A stretch of DNA of 35,094 nt from Legionellaceae bacterium. GTDB taxonomy: Bacteria > Pseudomonadota > Gammaproteobacteria > Legionellales > Legionellaceae. The notes under the pieces were generated by a model, which did not search any database, had not been told where the DNA came from, and saw nothing but the letters and a program-made list of their open reading frames with translations. This document shows positions 1 through 7,078 of this stretch, piece after piece. Within the stretch, counting starts at the first letter, position 1. Each line of letters starts with the position of its first letter. The translations under genes were made by a program, and so were the position numbers. Where the stretch lies: the NCBI GenBank assembly GCA_030696305.1, contig JAUYSP010000001.1:1-35094 (forward strand), in the 5' to 3' direction.

Positions 1-36
1 GCTTGCACCGGGTACAAATACTCGTCGGTAATTCAT
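1..36 (-). CDS. REP-associated tyrosine transposase (RAYT), N-terminal fragment cut by window edge
   Basis: Reading leftward from an ATG at 36, the twelve visible codons give MNYRRVFVPGAS, which matches the usual start of IS200-like Y1 transposases of the RAYT group (typically NYRR.f.PGa.yFFT). A GAGG ribosome-binding site lies 8 bases before the ATG. Known RAYTs bind and cut REP palindromes through an HUH-type tyrosine nuclease domain; the catalytic part lies outside the window. A REP-like palindrome at 121-144 sits just upstream, as expected for a RAYT locus. The call rests on twelve residues, so it is tentative, but the start, the Shine-Dalgarno sequence and the neighbouring palindrome agree. 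Confidence 0.5.
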   Translation of the reverse strand, partial: MNYRRVFVPGAS

Positions 37-120
37 TTGGTTGGACCTCAATAATTCCTTTGTGGACAGATTATACATAAAGCTAATGGATGACAAGAAA
101 AGCAAGGTATGAAACTTCAC

Positions 121-144
121 TATGTTGGGCCAAGGCCCAACATA
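121..144. repeat. REP-like palindrome (TTGGGCC type)
   Basis: A perfect 10-bp inverted repeat, TATGTTGGGC / GCCCAACATA, around a 4-base loop. It lies about 85 bp upstream of the RAYT fragment. A related palindrome with GGTTGGG/CCCAACC arms occurs at 25031-25067. Such sequences commonly serve as RAYT substrates and often also work as transcription terminators. Confidence 0.6.
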
Positions 145-285
145 CATCTTATTGATCAAATTTTGATGCGACAACCGTACTCAGAGTTATTTCAATTGCT
201 ATTTTATTACAATCATGGGAATATCATGCTTGTTTCTTCATTGTAAAATTGAATTTTTTTTCAAAAAAACCTTCATGACAGTTGG

Positions 286-480
286 TTAAAACATTTCGCG
301 ACAGCGACTAGAAAGTAATTGTTGGTATAATTTTTTGGCTAATTGGAAATGCCAAGCCCTGAGATAACGCTCAAGATATTGGTATGTGTATTTCATTTTA
401 TGCGTTAATCTTTCAATTTCAACCCAGTCTTTATTTGCATAAGCGGCTACAAAATTTCCTGAAAGAGAATTGCCAGGCAT
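286..480 (-). pseudogene. Decayed histidine phosphotransfer (Hpt) domain remnant
   Basis: The 64-codon frame contains ERLTHKMK followed by YQYLERY and KKLYQQLL. These are the two halves of the Hpt domain that ends Legionella-type hybrid sensor kinases, where the phospho-accepting His sits in HKxKG and is followed by a GGA.YCGT segment before the next helix. Here that Gly-rich segment is missing, so helices B and C are joined directly. The frame begins only 20 bases from the neighbouring DUF1398 stop and has no kinase or receiver domain. I read it as an in-frame-deleted leftover of a two-component gene. It could still be expressed as a small protein, but the missing turn should abolish a normal four-helix Hpt fold. 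Confidence 0.45.
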
Positions 481-500
481 TCCTTACCCAATATATTTCC

Positions 501-917
501 CTATTTAATTTCTACTGCTGGATATTCTTCTGTATAACTTTCACCAGTAACACCATAATAAATAACTTTCCGTTCTGAAAAATCGACATCGTAACCAACA
601 ACACCGGCCTCCCATACATTTATTAAAAACTCTGGAAAACTGCTTTTACCATCTTGATCATCTCGAATAGCCTTTATCAACGCATCATGATTAAACATAG
701 GACATTCGAATGTTCCAGTCAGTAAGGGGGTTCCTTGTTGAACAACGACGCCTTCATTCAGTGTGTAAACTGATTGACAAGAGGGTAGCGTCCAACGGTT
801 CATAATAACGCCAGATTGCCGAAGTGCTTCTGCTAGAATTGGAAAACCGCCAACCTTGGGACGGATAGACATGGCATATTTTTGTGTTTCAATTAATTTT
901 TCTACTAATTTAGACAT
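501..917 (-). CDS. DUF1398 family protein (YbcV-like)
   Basis: This 138-aa cytosolic protein has the layout of the DUF1398 family: an N-terminal helix (KLIETQKYAMSIRPKVGGFP), a central segment around MNRWTLPSCQSVY, a HDALIKAIRDDQDGKSSFPEF block, and a C-terminal GVVGYDVDFSERKVIYYG strand pair. Length and order match the family. Its biochemical function is not established. It begins 16 bases after the marR stop in the same direction, so the two are probably co-transcribed and the protein is a likely regulon member of that MarR. Confidence 0.75.
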   Translation of the reverse strand: MSKLVEKLIETQKYAMSIRPKVGGFPILAEALRQSGVIMNRWTLPSCQSVYTLNEGVVVQQGTPLLTGTFECPMFNHDALIKAIRDDQDGKSSFPEFLINVWEAGVVGYDVDFSERKVIYYGVTGESYTEEYPAVEIK

Positions 918-933
918 GGGTTTCTCTTATTGA

Positions 934-1413
934 TTATTTAATTGGGTTAGAGTTGAGCTTATGATGATCGGTGAGTTTTTTTAGTATTTTAATAAGAGTG
1001 GCCTTTTCGTTCTCGGAAAGAATACCAAAAAACGATTCGTCATTTTGATCGGCCGAACCAGCAAGGCTAGGTACAAGCTGAATCGCTTTAGAAGTTAATT
1101 TAATTTCTTGAAACCGACGATCATTTGACGATTCAGTTCGAGTAACTAGATCTTTATTCAAAAGACGATCAATTAATTTAGAAACTGCACCACGGGTCAG
1201 TCCAGCCATTTCTGCTAAAGCACTTGGTGAAGTGGATTTTTTCGTTTCATACATTTCACGTAAAATGACCCACTCTGCAACGGCGACATTATATTTACGT
1301 AGTTTTTTAGCAAATGCTTGAGATACTTCATTTGAAACCACTCTCATGTGATATCCAATATGACTCTTAAAAGTACTCACATTTCTTTTTTCCATAAACT
1401 CAGCCTTATTCAT
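934..1413 (-). CDS. MarR family transcriptional regulator
   Basis: A 159-aa winged-helix regulator. Residues about 20-55 form the N-terminal dimer helices, followed by AVAEWVILREMYETKKSTSPSALAEMAGLTRGAVSKLIDRL (helix-turn-helix, recognition helix around TRGAVSKLIDRL). The wing is DLVTRTESSNDRRFQEIKLT with the family's typical D.R motif. The C-terminal helices close the dimer interface. No redox Cys or obvious ligand residue is visible, so the signal is unknown. The next gene downstream (DUF1398) is 16 bases away. MarR proteins usually repress their own operon; a candidate operator lies just upstream. Confidence 0.85.
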   Translation of the reverse strand: MNKAEFMEKRNVSTFKSHIGYHMRVVSNEVSQAFAKKLRKYNVAVAEWVILREMYETKKSTSPSALAEMAGLTRGAVSKLIDRLLNKDLVTRTESSNDRRFQEIKLTSKAIQLVPSLAGSADQNDESFFGILSENEKATLIKILKKLTDHHKLNSNPIK

Positions 1414-1422
1414 CCATATTAG

Positions 1423-1449
1423 TTTACAATGAAATAGTTTCCAAGTAAA
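1423..1449. promoter_or_regulatory. Candidate operator upstream of marR
   Basis: TTTAC and GTAAA arms lie 17 bases apart, 10-36 bp upstream of the marR start, in the 107-bp gap behind the VIT-family gene. Dyads of this size just upstream of a marR gene are typical autoregulatory sites. The match is short and could be chance. Confidence 0.25.
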
Positions 1450-1520
1450 TTACATGTGTTTGTTCAACGCTTTATTTCAGCCGACAAATGTAGCATGGCG
1501 CGAAATATTTAAGGTGATGG

Positions 1521-2210
1521 TCATATTGCTATGCCTAAAAGCGATCCAATGCCTGCGCTTACAAACATCGCTATTGTTCCCCAGATCACAACTCGGAGTG
1601 CCCCTAATAAGATTGGAGCTCCTCCAACTCTTGCAGCCACTACTCCCAGTAATGCCAAAAATACAACGGTCATTATTGATAATGACGGGATAAGGTAAAT
1701 TCTAGGAACTATAAAAAAGATTAATAAAGGTAATGATGATCCAAGGGTAAAACTGCAGGCAGAAAACATTGCTGCTTGCAGTGGCCGAGCAGTCGTGACT
1801 TCTGTAATTCCAAGCTCGTCTCGGGCATGGGCACCTAATGCATCTTTAGCCATTAGCTGCTTTACAACTTCTTCTGCAACATTGCGTTCGAGCCCACGAT
1901 TAACGTATATGGCAGTTAACTCTTCAATTTCATTTGGTAAACTTTCTGCAAGTTCTTTCTTTTCACGCTGTAGGGCAGATTTTTCTGTATCAGCTTGAGA
2001 ACTTACTGATATATATTCGCCGGCGGCCATAGACATTGCACCAGCAATTAATCCCGCCATCCCGGCTATAAATATTCCATTATAAGGCGTATTAGCAGCA
2101 GCAACACCAATCAACAAACTCGCAGTAGAGATAAGGCCGTCATTTGCACCCAACACGGCGGCACGGAGCCAACCAATTCGCTCAATTCGATGGTATTCTT
2201 TATGTCGCAT
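1521..2210 (-). CDS. VIT1/CCC1 family Fe2+/Mn2+ transporter
   Basis: This 229-aa inner-membrane protein carries the VIT/Ccc1 signatures. Helix 1 has WLRAAVLGANDGLISTASLLIG. Helix 2 follows with AGAMSMAAGEYISVSSQADTE, holding the conserved Met and Glu that line the metal path. A cytosolic helical segment follows (about 75-140: EELTAIYVNRGLERNVAEEVVKQL, DELGI), and then three further transmembrane segments. Family members move Fe2+ or Mn2+ out of the cytosol, usually by H+ antiport. Length matches bacterial members. The start was taken at the ATG preceded by a weak AAGG. It reads toward marR across a 107-bp gap, so co-transcription is possible but unproven. Confidence 0.88.
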   Translation of the reverse strand: MRHKEYHRIERIGWLRAAVLGANDGLISTASLLIGVAAANTPYNGIFIAGMAGLIAGAMSMAAGEYISVSSQADTEKSALQREKKELAESLPNEIEELTAIYVNRGLERNVAEEVVKQLMAKDALGAHARDELGITEVTTARPLQAAMFSACSFTLGSSLPLLIFFIVPRIYLIPSLSIMTVVFLALLGVVAARVGGAPILLGALRVVIWGTIAMFVSAGIGSLLGIAI

Positions 2211-2480
2211 ATGCAGGCCTTTATACGCAATAAATGCTAATTTAGATTGATTATGTACAATATATCAATTTATAAACTTGTTTAATACGGATAGATATTT
2301 TAACCAAGAAAATGATTAAGGATCACAAAGATAGCGTTTTTCAACGTATGTGTGGTTATAATATTACAACATAATTTAAGTAGTCTTCATTAATTATCTA
2401 AATCAGCGTGCAATTAAAAAACTGAGTTGCCAACAAGCTAGTTATATCAATTACTAAATAAAACTAAGACGGATGTTGCT

Positions 2481-3380
2481 GTGAAAAAATTTAATACTTT
2501 TCGCCAAGGCATGTTATTTCTTATTCTTGCCCAAACTATGGTGGGTATTAATATTGTATTTTCAAAATTTGTGCTGTCGTCAATTCCTATCCTTTATATA
2601 TTAGCGTTACGTTTTACACTTGCAGCGATTATTTTATTACCACTGCATTGGCTAACACCTGCAAAAAAACTACCAGTATATTCTTATTTTTTACAATTAA
2701 AACGAAGAGATTGGTTTTTTATTTTTGCTCAAGCATTGTGTGCCGGAGCACTGTTTAATTTCTTTATATTATGGGGATTACATTACACGGATGCTAATGT
2801 GGCCGGCATTATAACCAGTGCTTCACCTGCGATTATTGCTATTATGTCCTGGGTAATTCTTGGAGAGAAAATATCGGGTAAGAAGTCTATTTGTGTCGGT
2901 TTTGCTACCCTAGGATTAGTTGTGATTGCATGTGATAAGCTCAGGAGCATCGGCGTATCGCATTCTTTTTTTGGCGATGTGCTTGTTTTAGCCTCACTTC
3001 TGCCTGAGGCAATCTATTACATTTTGAGTAAGATACACGTCAATAAACTGCCAGTATTTTTAATTTCTTCCTTGCTTAATGGGATTAATGCAATTGTACT
3101 ATTATTTTGTCTGAGATTTACGGCGTGGGACGCCTTAACTATCAATCTTTTGGATTGGCGAATCCTAATTATCCTTGGTTTAAGTTCAGGTCTTTTTTAT
3201 GTTTTTTGGTATTTAGGTTGCCAGAAAGTTGATGGGGTTATGGCTTCATTATCAACGGCCGTGATGCCATTAGCGACAGTGCTTCTAGCTTGGCTGATTC
3301 TTGGTGAGCAATTAACGTTTGGACAAACTGTAGGAATGAGTATGGTTATACTTTCCATTGCGGCTTATGCGAAACGATGA
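2481..3380 (+). CDS. EamA/DMT family transporter
   Basis: A 299-aa protein with about ten hydrophobic segments arranged as two EamA repeats. The first repeat ends near SASPAIIAIMSWVILGEKISGKK, and the second repeats the same ending at LSTAVMPLATVLLAWLILGEQLTFGQ. The E-K/E-Q ILGE motif at the end of helices 4 and 9 is diagnostic for drug/metabolite exporters. The start is GTG with an upstream GGATG. Substrate cannot be read from sequence; family members export amino acids, nucleotides or small metabolites. The gene converges with the SMR gene downstream; the dyad ATGAGAG (3377-3383) / CTCTCAT (3412-3418) overlaps both stop codons and may terminate both. Confidence 0.85.
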   Translation: MKKFNTFRQGMLFLILAQTMVGINIVFSKFVLSSIPILYILALRFTLAAIILLPLHWLTPAKKLPVYSYFLQLKRRDWFFIFAQALCAGALFNFFILWGLHYTDANVAGIITSASPAIIAIMSWVILGEKISGKKSICVGFATLGLVVIACDKLRSIGVSHSFFGDVLVLASLLPEAIYYILSKIHVNKLPVFLISSLLNGINAIVLLFCLRFTAWDALTINLLDWRILIILGLSSGLFYVFWYLGCQKVDGVMASLSTAVMPLATVLLAWLILGEQLTFGQTVGMSMVILSIAAYAKR

Positions 3381-3414
3381 GAGTAAAGTTGAGAATGGTT
3401 TTTTAATCAGTCTC

Positions 3415-3735
3415 TCATGTGTGATGACTTAATTTTAATCCAATAATGGCAATGATGATAAGAGCAATACAACCAATACGAATAATACTTGCAGGTTCAG
3501 CAAGAAAATAGAGGCCGTAGATGACAGTGCCTACTGCACCAATGCCTACCCAAACAGAGTAAGCGGTCCCAATCGGTAATGTTTTTAATGATTGAGCAAA
3601 CAATAAAAAACTTATTAACATTGCTGAAATCGTTAGGCAAGAAGGATACAGTTTTGTAAAACATTGAGTATATTTCAATCCAACTGCCCATACAACTTCA
3701 AAAACACCCGCGAGTAATAAATAAATCCATGCCAT
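3415..3735 (-). CDS. sugE: Small multidrug resistance (SMR) exporter, SugE/Gdx type
   Basis: A 106-aa four-helix SMR protein starting [20 protein letters not shown]. The conserved membrane Glu is in GVFEVVW, and the following WAVGLKYT is the pattern of the Gdx/SugE branch (guanidinium or quaternary ammonium/H+ antiport, dual-topology dimer). [15 protein letters not shown] in helix 3 is also conserved. I chose the internal ATG at 3735 because it has a GGAGC ribosome-binding site 6 bases upstream and gives the family length; an upstream ATG at 3774 would add 13 unsupported residues. It is divergent from sodC. Whether the substrate is guanidinium or a biocide cannot be decided here. Confidence 0.85.
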   Translation of the reverse strand: MAWIYLLLAGVFEVVWAVGLKYTQCFTKLYPSCLTISAMLISFLLFAQSLKTLPIGTAYSVWVGIGAVGTVIYGLYFLAEPASIIRIGCIALIIIAIIGLKLSHHT

Positions 3736-3849
3736 TATTTGCTCCTTTTTAATCGGATAATAAGATGGTAGCATAAAAATAGGGATTTATTTTTCTACTG
3801 GCTCAACAGACGCTAAGTACTTAAGATCATTTTAATTTGGAGGTTTAGC

Positions 3850-4350
3850 GTGAAAAAATATCAAGTTATTTTAGGTGCGGCACTCTTATGGTCGAGTTTA
3901 AGCCAAGCTGATACGATTTCTGCGACCGTATATTTTACCGATAAAGATAATCACAGTGCGGCATTGGGACGAGTGTTTTTTACCGACACGCGTTACGGGT
4001 TAAAAATACAACCCGAACTAAGCGGTTTAACGCCAGGTATACATGGTCTGCATTTACATCAGCATCCAGATTGTGGTGATATGGGGAATCATGCTGGTGG
4101 ACATTTTGACCCGCAAAATACTAATAGTCATCATGGGCCTTATGGAGAAGGGCATTTAGGTGATTTACCGGCCTTGTTCGTTGATGAGAATGGCAAGGCA
4201 AGTCTTACAACTCTGGCTCCAAGACTGCATGTGAGTGATTTACAAGGACTCACTGTGATGATTCATGCAAATGGCGATAATTATTCAGATAATCCTCCTT
4301 TAGGTGGCGGTGGTCCGCGTACGGCTTGTGGCGTTATTTCAAACCCATAG
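3850..4350 (+). CDS. sodC: Periplasmic Cu/Zn superoxide dismutase
   Basis: A 166-aa precursor with an N-terminal signal peptide (MKKYQVILGAALLWSSLSQA). It catalyses dismutation of superoxide in the periplasm, which protects intracellular bacteria from the host oxidative burst. All metal ligands are visible: Cu ligands H68 and H70 (HGLHLH), bridging H85 (GGHFDP), Zn ligands H94, H102 and D105 (GHLGDL), and Cu ligand H139 (IHANGDNY). C75 and C160 form the expected intrachain disulfide (GPRTACGVI). The start is GTG with a strong GGAGG 9 bases upstream. It stands alone between sugE and an outer-membrane gene. Confidence 0.95.
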   Translation: MKKYQVILGAALLWSSLSQADTISATVYFTDKDNHSAALGRVFFTDTRYGLKIQPELSGLTPGIHGLHLHQHPDCGDMGNHAGGHFDPQNTNSHHGPYGEGHLGDLPALFVDENGKASLTTLAPRLHVSDLQGLTVMIHANGDNYSDNPPLGGGGPRTACGVISNP

Positions 4351-4393
4351 CTTTTGGCATGTTCGAGGCACGTAGGCGCGGGGGCAATTGTCT

Positions 4394-4449
4394 TGTTCAA
4401 AAAAAAGAACAGATACCATGTTGAGTTTCATAGCATAATTCTGTACGAT
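4394..4449 (+). promoter_or_regulatory. Candidate sigma-70 promoter with upstream dyad before the outer-membrane protein gene
   Basis: TTGAGT at 4421-4426 and TACGAT at 4444-4449 are separated by 17 bases, 36 bp before the start codon. Just upstream is a dyad TGTTC-A8-GAACA (4394-4411), which may be an operator or a weak terminator for sodC. A near-identical GTTC-A7-GAAC motif overlaps the promoter at 26829-26843. Confidence 0.4.
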
Positions 4450-4485
4450 TTTCTCAGGACTAAATTTATATCAAGGATGACCTAA

Positions 4486-5325
4486 ATGAAATCAAGTTAC
4501 TTCGCTTCTTTATTGGGTGCTTTATTGGCCTTAAGTGGCACTACAACACAAGCAGGTACAATGGGACCGGCTCAAATCTCAGCTACTGAAAAAATTTACT
4601 TCGGTGTTTTTGGTGGGGGTGGATCATCTAATCAAGTAAAAATGAATCAGTATGGTACAACCTTTTTCAGCGAAATACTGGGGGGGCCTTTAGCAATAAC
4701 TGCTTTTGGTCGTACAAACAATCGGAATGTAGAATTTATCGGTGGACATATTGGTTATGAATGGCAGGATATATTTTTAAATGCATTCAACACTCAAGCT
4801 AGTTTGTCTCCTGCTATTGAATTAGAAGGGTACTATGTTGGGAAAAGTTCATTTACAGGCCATACCATAAACAATGATACTACAAGACTTGCTGAGTATG
4901 ATTTTCTGGTAACTTATCCAATGAGTGCAGATGTTTTTCTTACCAACACTGTTTTGAATTTTAAATCTGCTAATTTCGCTAGATTGAATCCCTATGTTGG
5001 TGCTGGCATTGGTGCAGCGATTTTATCTATTTCAAATGCAAATTCATTACAACTAAATCCGCTCGAAGCAGATGTTAATCATTATAATGGGAATCCCAAT
5101 GATAAGGTTGCTGCGTTTGCCGCTCAAACTAAGGCCGGATTGAATTTTGCTCTTAATGAACACTTTAGCATCTTTGGTGAGTATCGCTGGCTTTACATGG
5201 CCGATACTAGTTTTACATTTGGCTCTACAAGTTATCTAACTCACGCACCGACTAGCAGTTGGAATACAAAATTAGGAGCGCAGTACTACAATATGGGTGC
5301 GGGTGGTATTCGCTTTACCGTTTAG
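4486..5325 (+). CDS. Outer-membrane beta-barrel protein (porin-like family)
   Basis: A 279-aa precursor: signal peptide to about residue 23 (LLGALLALSGTTTQA), then alternating amphipathic strands typical of an 8-strand OMP_b-brl barrel. Landmarks are IYFGVFGGGG, FIGGHIGYEWQDI, LNPYVGAGIGAAIL, FAAQTKAGLNFALNEHFSIFGEYRWLYM and a terminal strand AGGIRFTV ending in an aliphatic residue, as in other opacity/OmpA-like barrels. AAGGATG precedes the ATG. The gammaglutamyltransferase gene starts five bases after the stop, so the two form an operon. No substrate or adhesin function can be read from sequence. Confidence 0.75.
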   Translation: MKSSYFASLLGALLALSGTTTQAGTMGPAQISATEKIYFGVFGGGGSSNQVKMNQYGTTFFSEILGGPLAITAFGRTNNRNVEFIGGHIGYEWQDIFLNAFNTQASLSPAIELEGYYVGKSSFTGHTINNDTTRLAEYDFLVTYPMSADVFLTNTVLNFKSANFARLNPYVGAGIGAAILSISNANSLQLNPLEADVNHYNGNPNDKVAAFAAQTKAGLNFALNEHFSIFGEYRWLYMADTSFTFGSTSYLTHAPTSSWNTKLGAQYYNMGAGGIRFTV

Positions 5326-5330
5326 CCTGG

Positions 5331-7067
5331 ATGAATAAAAGATTGCGCTTAAGATCATATCTTCTATTGCTGGTTATCCCATGGATGAGCGGTTTTACCA
5401 CATCAATAAACCCGGAAAGCCGTTCTCATTGGCTGCTAAAACCGTTGGTCCATGGTAAAAAAGGAATGATTGTTACGAACAATCGATGGGCGTCTGAAGC
5501 AGCTAAAATGATATTGACTCACGGAGGGAATGCCGTTGATGCATCGATTGCCGCGACATTTGTATTGGGCGTTACTGAACCACAATCTTCCGGACTAGGA
5601 GGTGGTGGGTATGCGTTGACCTATCAACCTCATCAACAGCGTTTATATGCCTATGATGGACGTGAGCGCGCGCCAGCTTCAGCAACACCTGACTTGTTTT
5701 TGGATCAACATGGTCAGCCGATAGATTTCCCACTTGCAATGCTAAGTGCTCGCTCAACTGGCATTCCAGGCGAGGTCGCGATGTTGTATTTAATGCATCA
5801 AAAAGAAGGCCGTTTGCCTTGGAAGACGCTTTTACAACCTGCTATCGCACGAGCAAGCCAAGGATTCCCTATGACACCTCGTTTGCATACGTTACTAACA
5901 GAAGATCAAGCTATTTTAGTTAAAAGCGAGCAAATAAAATCCATTTATTTCAACACCAGTGGCCAGGTCAAACCATTAGGTGACAGGGTTATTAATAAAC
6001 CATTAGCAGAAACATTAAAATTAATTGCCGATAACCCTGCTGAATTTTATCATGGCAAAATCGCCCAAGACATCTTAGTTGTACTCAATCAAAAGAGTGG
6101 CAAACATTTATATCAGCTAGATGATTTCAAACAGTATCAAGCCATACTTAGGCCCGCCTTATGTGATCGATTTCGGCATTATAAATTATGTACTGTTTCG
6201 CCTTCAGCCGGTGGTATCGCGGTTATTGAGCTTTTAAAATTATATGCCGCACGTTATTTAGGGCGCCAATTTGATGACGTCAAATGGGTTTATACTTTTT
6301 TGGAAGCCAGCAAATTAATGTTCGCTGACCGTAATCAGTACCTTGCTGATCCCGCCTTTGTGAAACAACCGATCGCTGGTTTGCTTGATGATAATTACAT
6401 TCAAACTCGCAGTCATTTAATCTCTGATAACGCAATGCAGGGTAAAATCAAACCGGGCAGACCTCGCGGTGTTGATGTTGTACGTGGCGCCGATACACAG
6501 TTTCATCTTCATGGCACAACATCGTTAACCATTGTTGATGCCAAAGGAAACGCCGTTGCGATGACGGTGACGATCGAACACCAATTTGGTAATCACATTA
6601 TGGTTGATGGATTCTTTTTAAATAATGAATTAACCGATTTTTCTTTTGTGCCGCAAGACAATAAAGGTCGTTGGATTGCAAATCGTGTAGAATCCCTTAA
6701 ACGACCACGCTCATCCATTGCTCCGATAATGATTTTTAATCAAGGGCAATTACAAGCGCTCACAGCAAGCCCCGGTGGTACACCCATTCTTTGTTATGTG
6801 GCTAAAAATATTATTCAACTGCTTGATTTTAATTGGACACCCCAACAAAGTGTTACGTCTGGGAATTTATGTGTGATTGGTGAAGCATCCGTGATTGAAG
6901 CGCACTCCGATTTAATTTCGTTTATTCCTGCTTTAAAAAAACGAGGGGAGATAATAGAAACTACCGATCGTTTCATCAGCGGTATGACAACGATTAAACG
7001 TGATCCTCAAGGAGGATGGTGGGGCGCAGCAGATCCCCGCCGAGAGGGAGTTGCAGAAGCATTTTAG
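5331..7067 (+). CDS. ggt: Gamma-glutamyltransferase
   Basis: This 578-aa periplasmic enzyme is an N-terminal nucleophile hydrolase that cleaves gamma-glutamyl bonds of glutathione and glutamine. N-terminal helix 7-20 looks like an uncleaved or cleaved signal. Conserved blocks: SEAAKMILTHGGNAVDASIA; GLGGGGY; DGRERAP (R111-R113, substrate carboxylate binding); PSAGGIAVIELL; the autoprocessing site HGTTSLTIVD with T396 as new N-terminal Thr of the small subunit; RPRSSIAPIMIF; and the SPGG oxyanion loop. Length fits the family. The ATG at 5331 follows the previous stop by five bases without a clear Shine-Dalgarno sequence, suggesting translational coupling. A longer in-frame start (5259) lies inside the previous gene and is rejected. 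Confidence 0.92.
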   Translation: MNKRLRLRSYLLLLVIPWMSGFTTSINPESRSHWLLKPLVHGKKGMIVTNNRWASEAAKMILTHGGNAVDASIAATFVLGVTEPQSSGLGGGGYALTYQPHQQRLYAYDGRERAPASATPDLFLDQHGQPIDFPLAMLSARSTGIPGEVAMLYLMHQKEGRLPWKTLLQPAIARASQGFPMTPRLHTLLTEDQAILVKSEQIKSIYFNTSGQVKPLGDRVINKPLAETLKLIADNPAEFYHGKIAQDILVVLNQKSGKHLYQLDDFKQYQAILRPALCDRFRHYKLCTVSPSAGGIAVIELLKLYAARYLGRQFDDVKWVYTFLEASKLMFADRNQYLADPAFVKQPIAGLLDDNYIQTRSHLISDNAMQGKIKPGRPRGVDVVRGADTQFHLHGTTSLTIVDAKGNAVAMTVTIEHQFGNHIMVDGFFLNNELTDFSFVPQDNKGRWIANRVESLKRPRSSIAPIMIFNQGQLQALTASPGGTPILCYVAKNIIQLLDFNWTPQQSVTSGNLCVIGEASVIEAHSDLISFIPALKKRGEIIETTDRFISGMTTIKRDPQGGWWGAADPRREGVAEAF

Positions 7068-7078
7068 CCCTTAGCTAC

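Noticed and set aside
5259-5330. Longer start of the gamma-glutamyltransferase frame
   Set aside because: It overlaps the outer-membrane protein gene in another frame and adds residues absent from the family; the ATG at 5331 starts the signal sequence.
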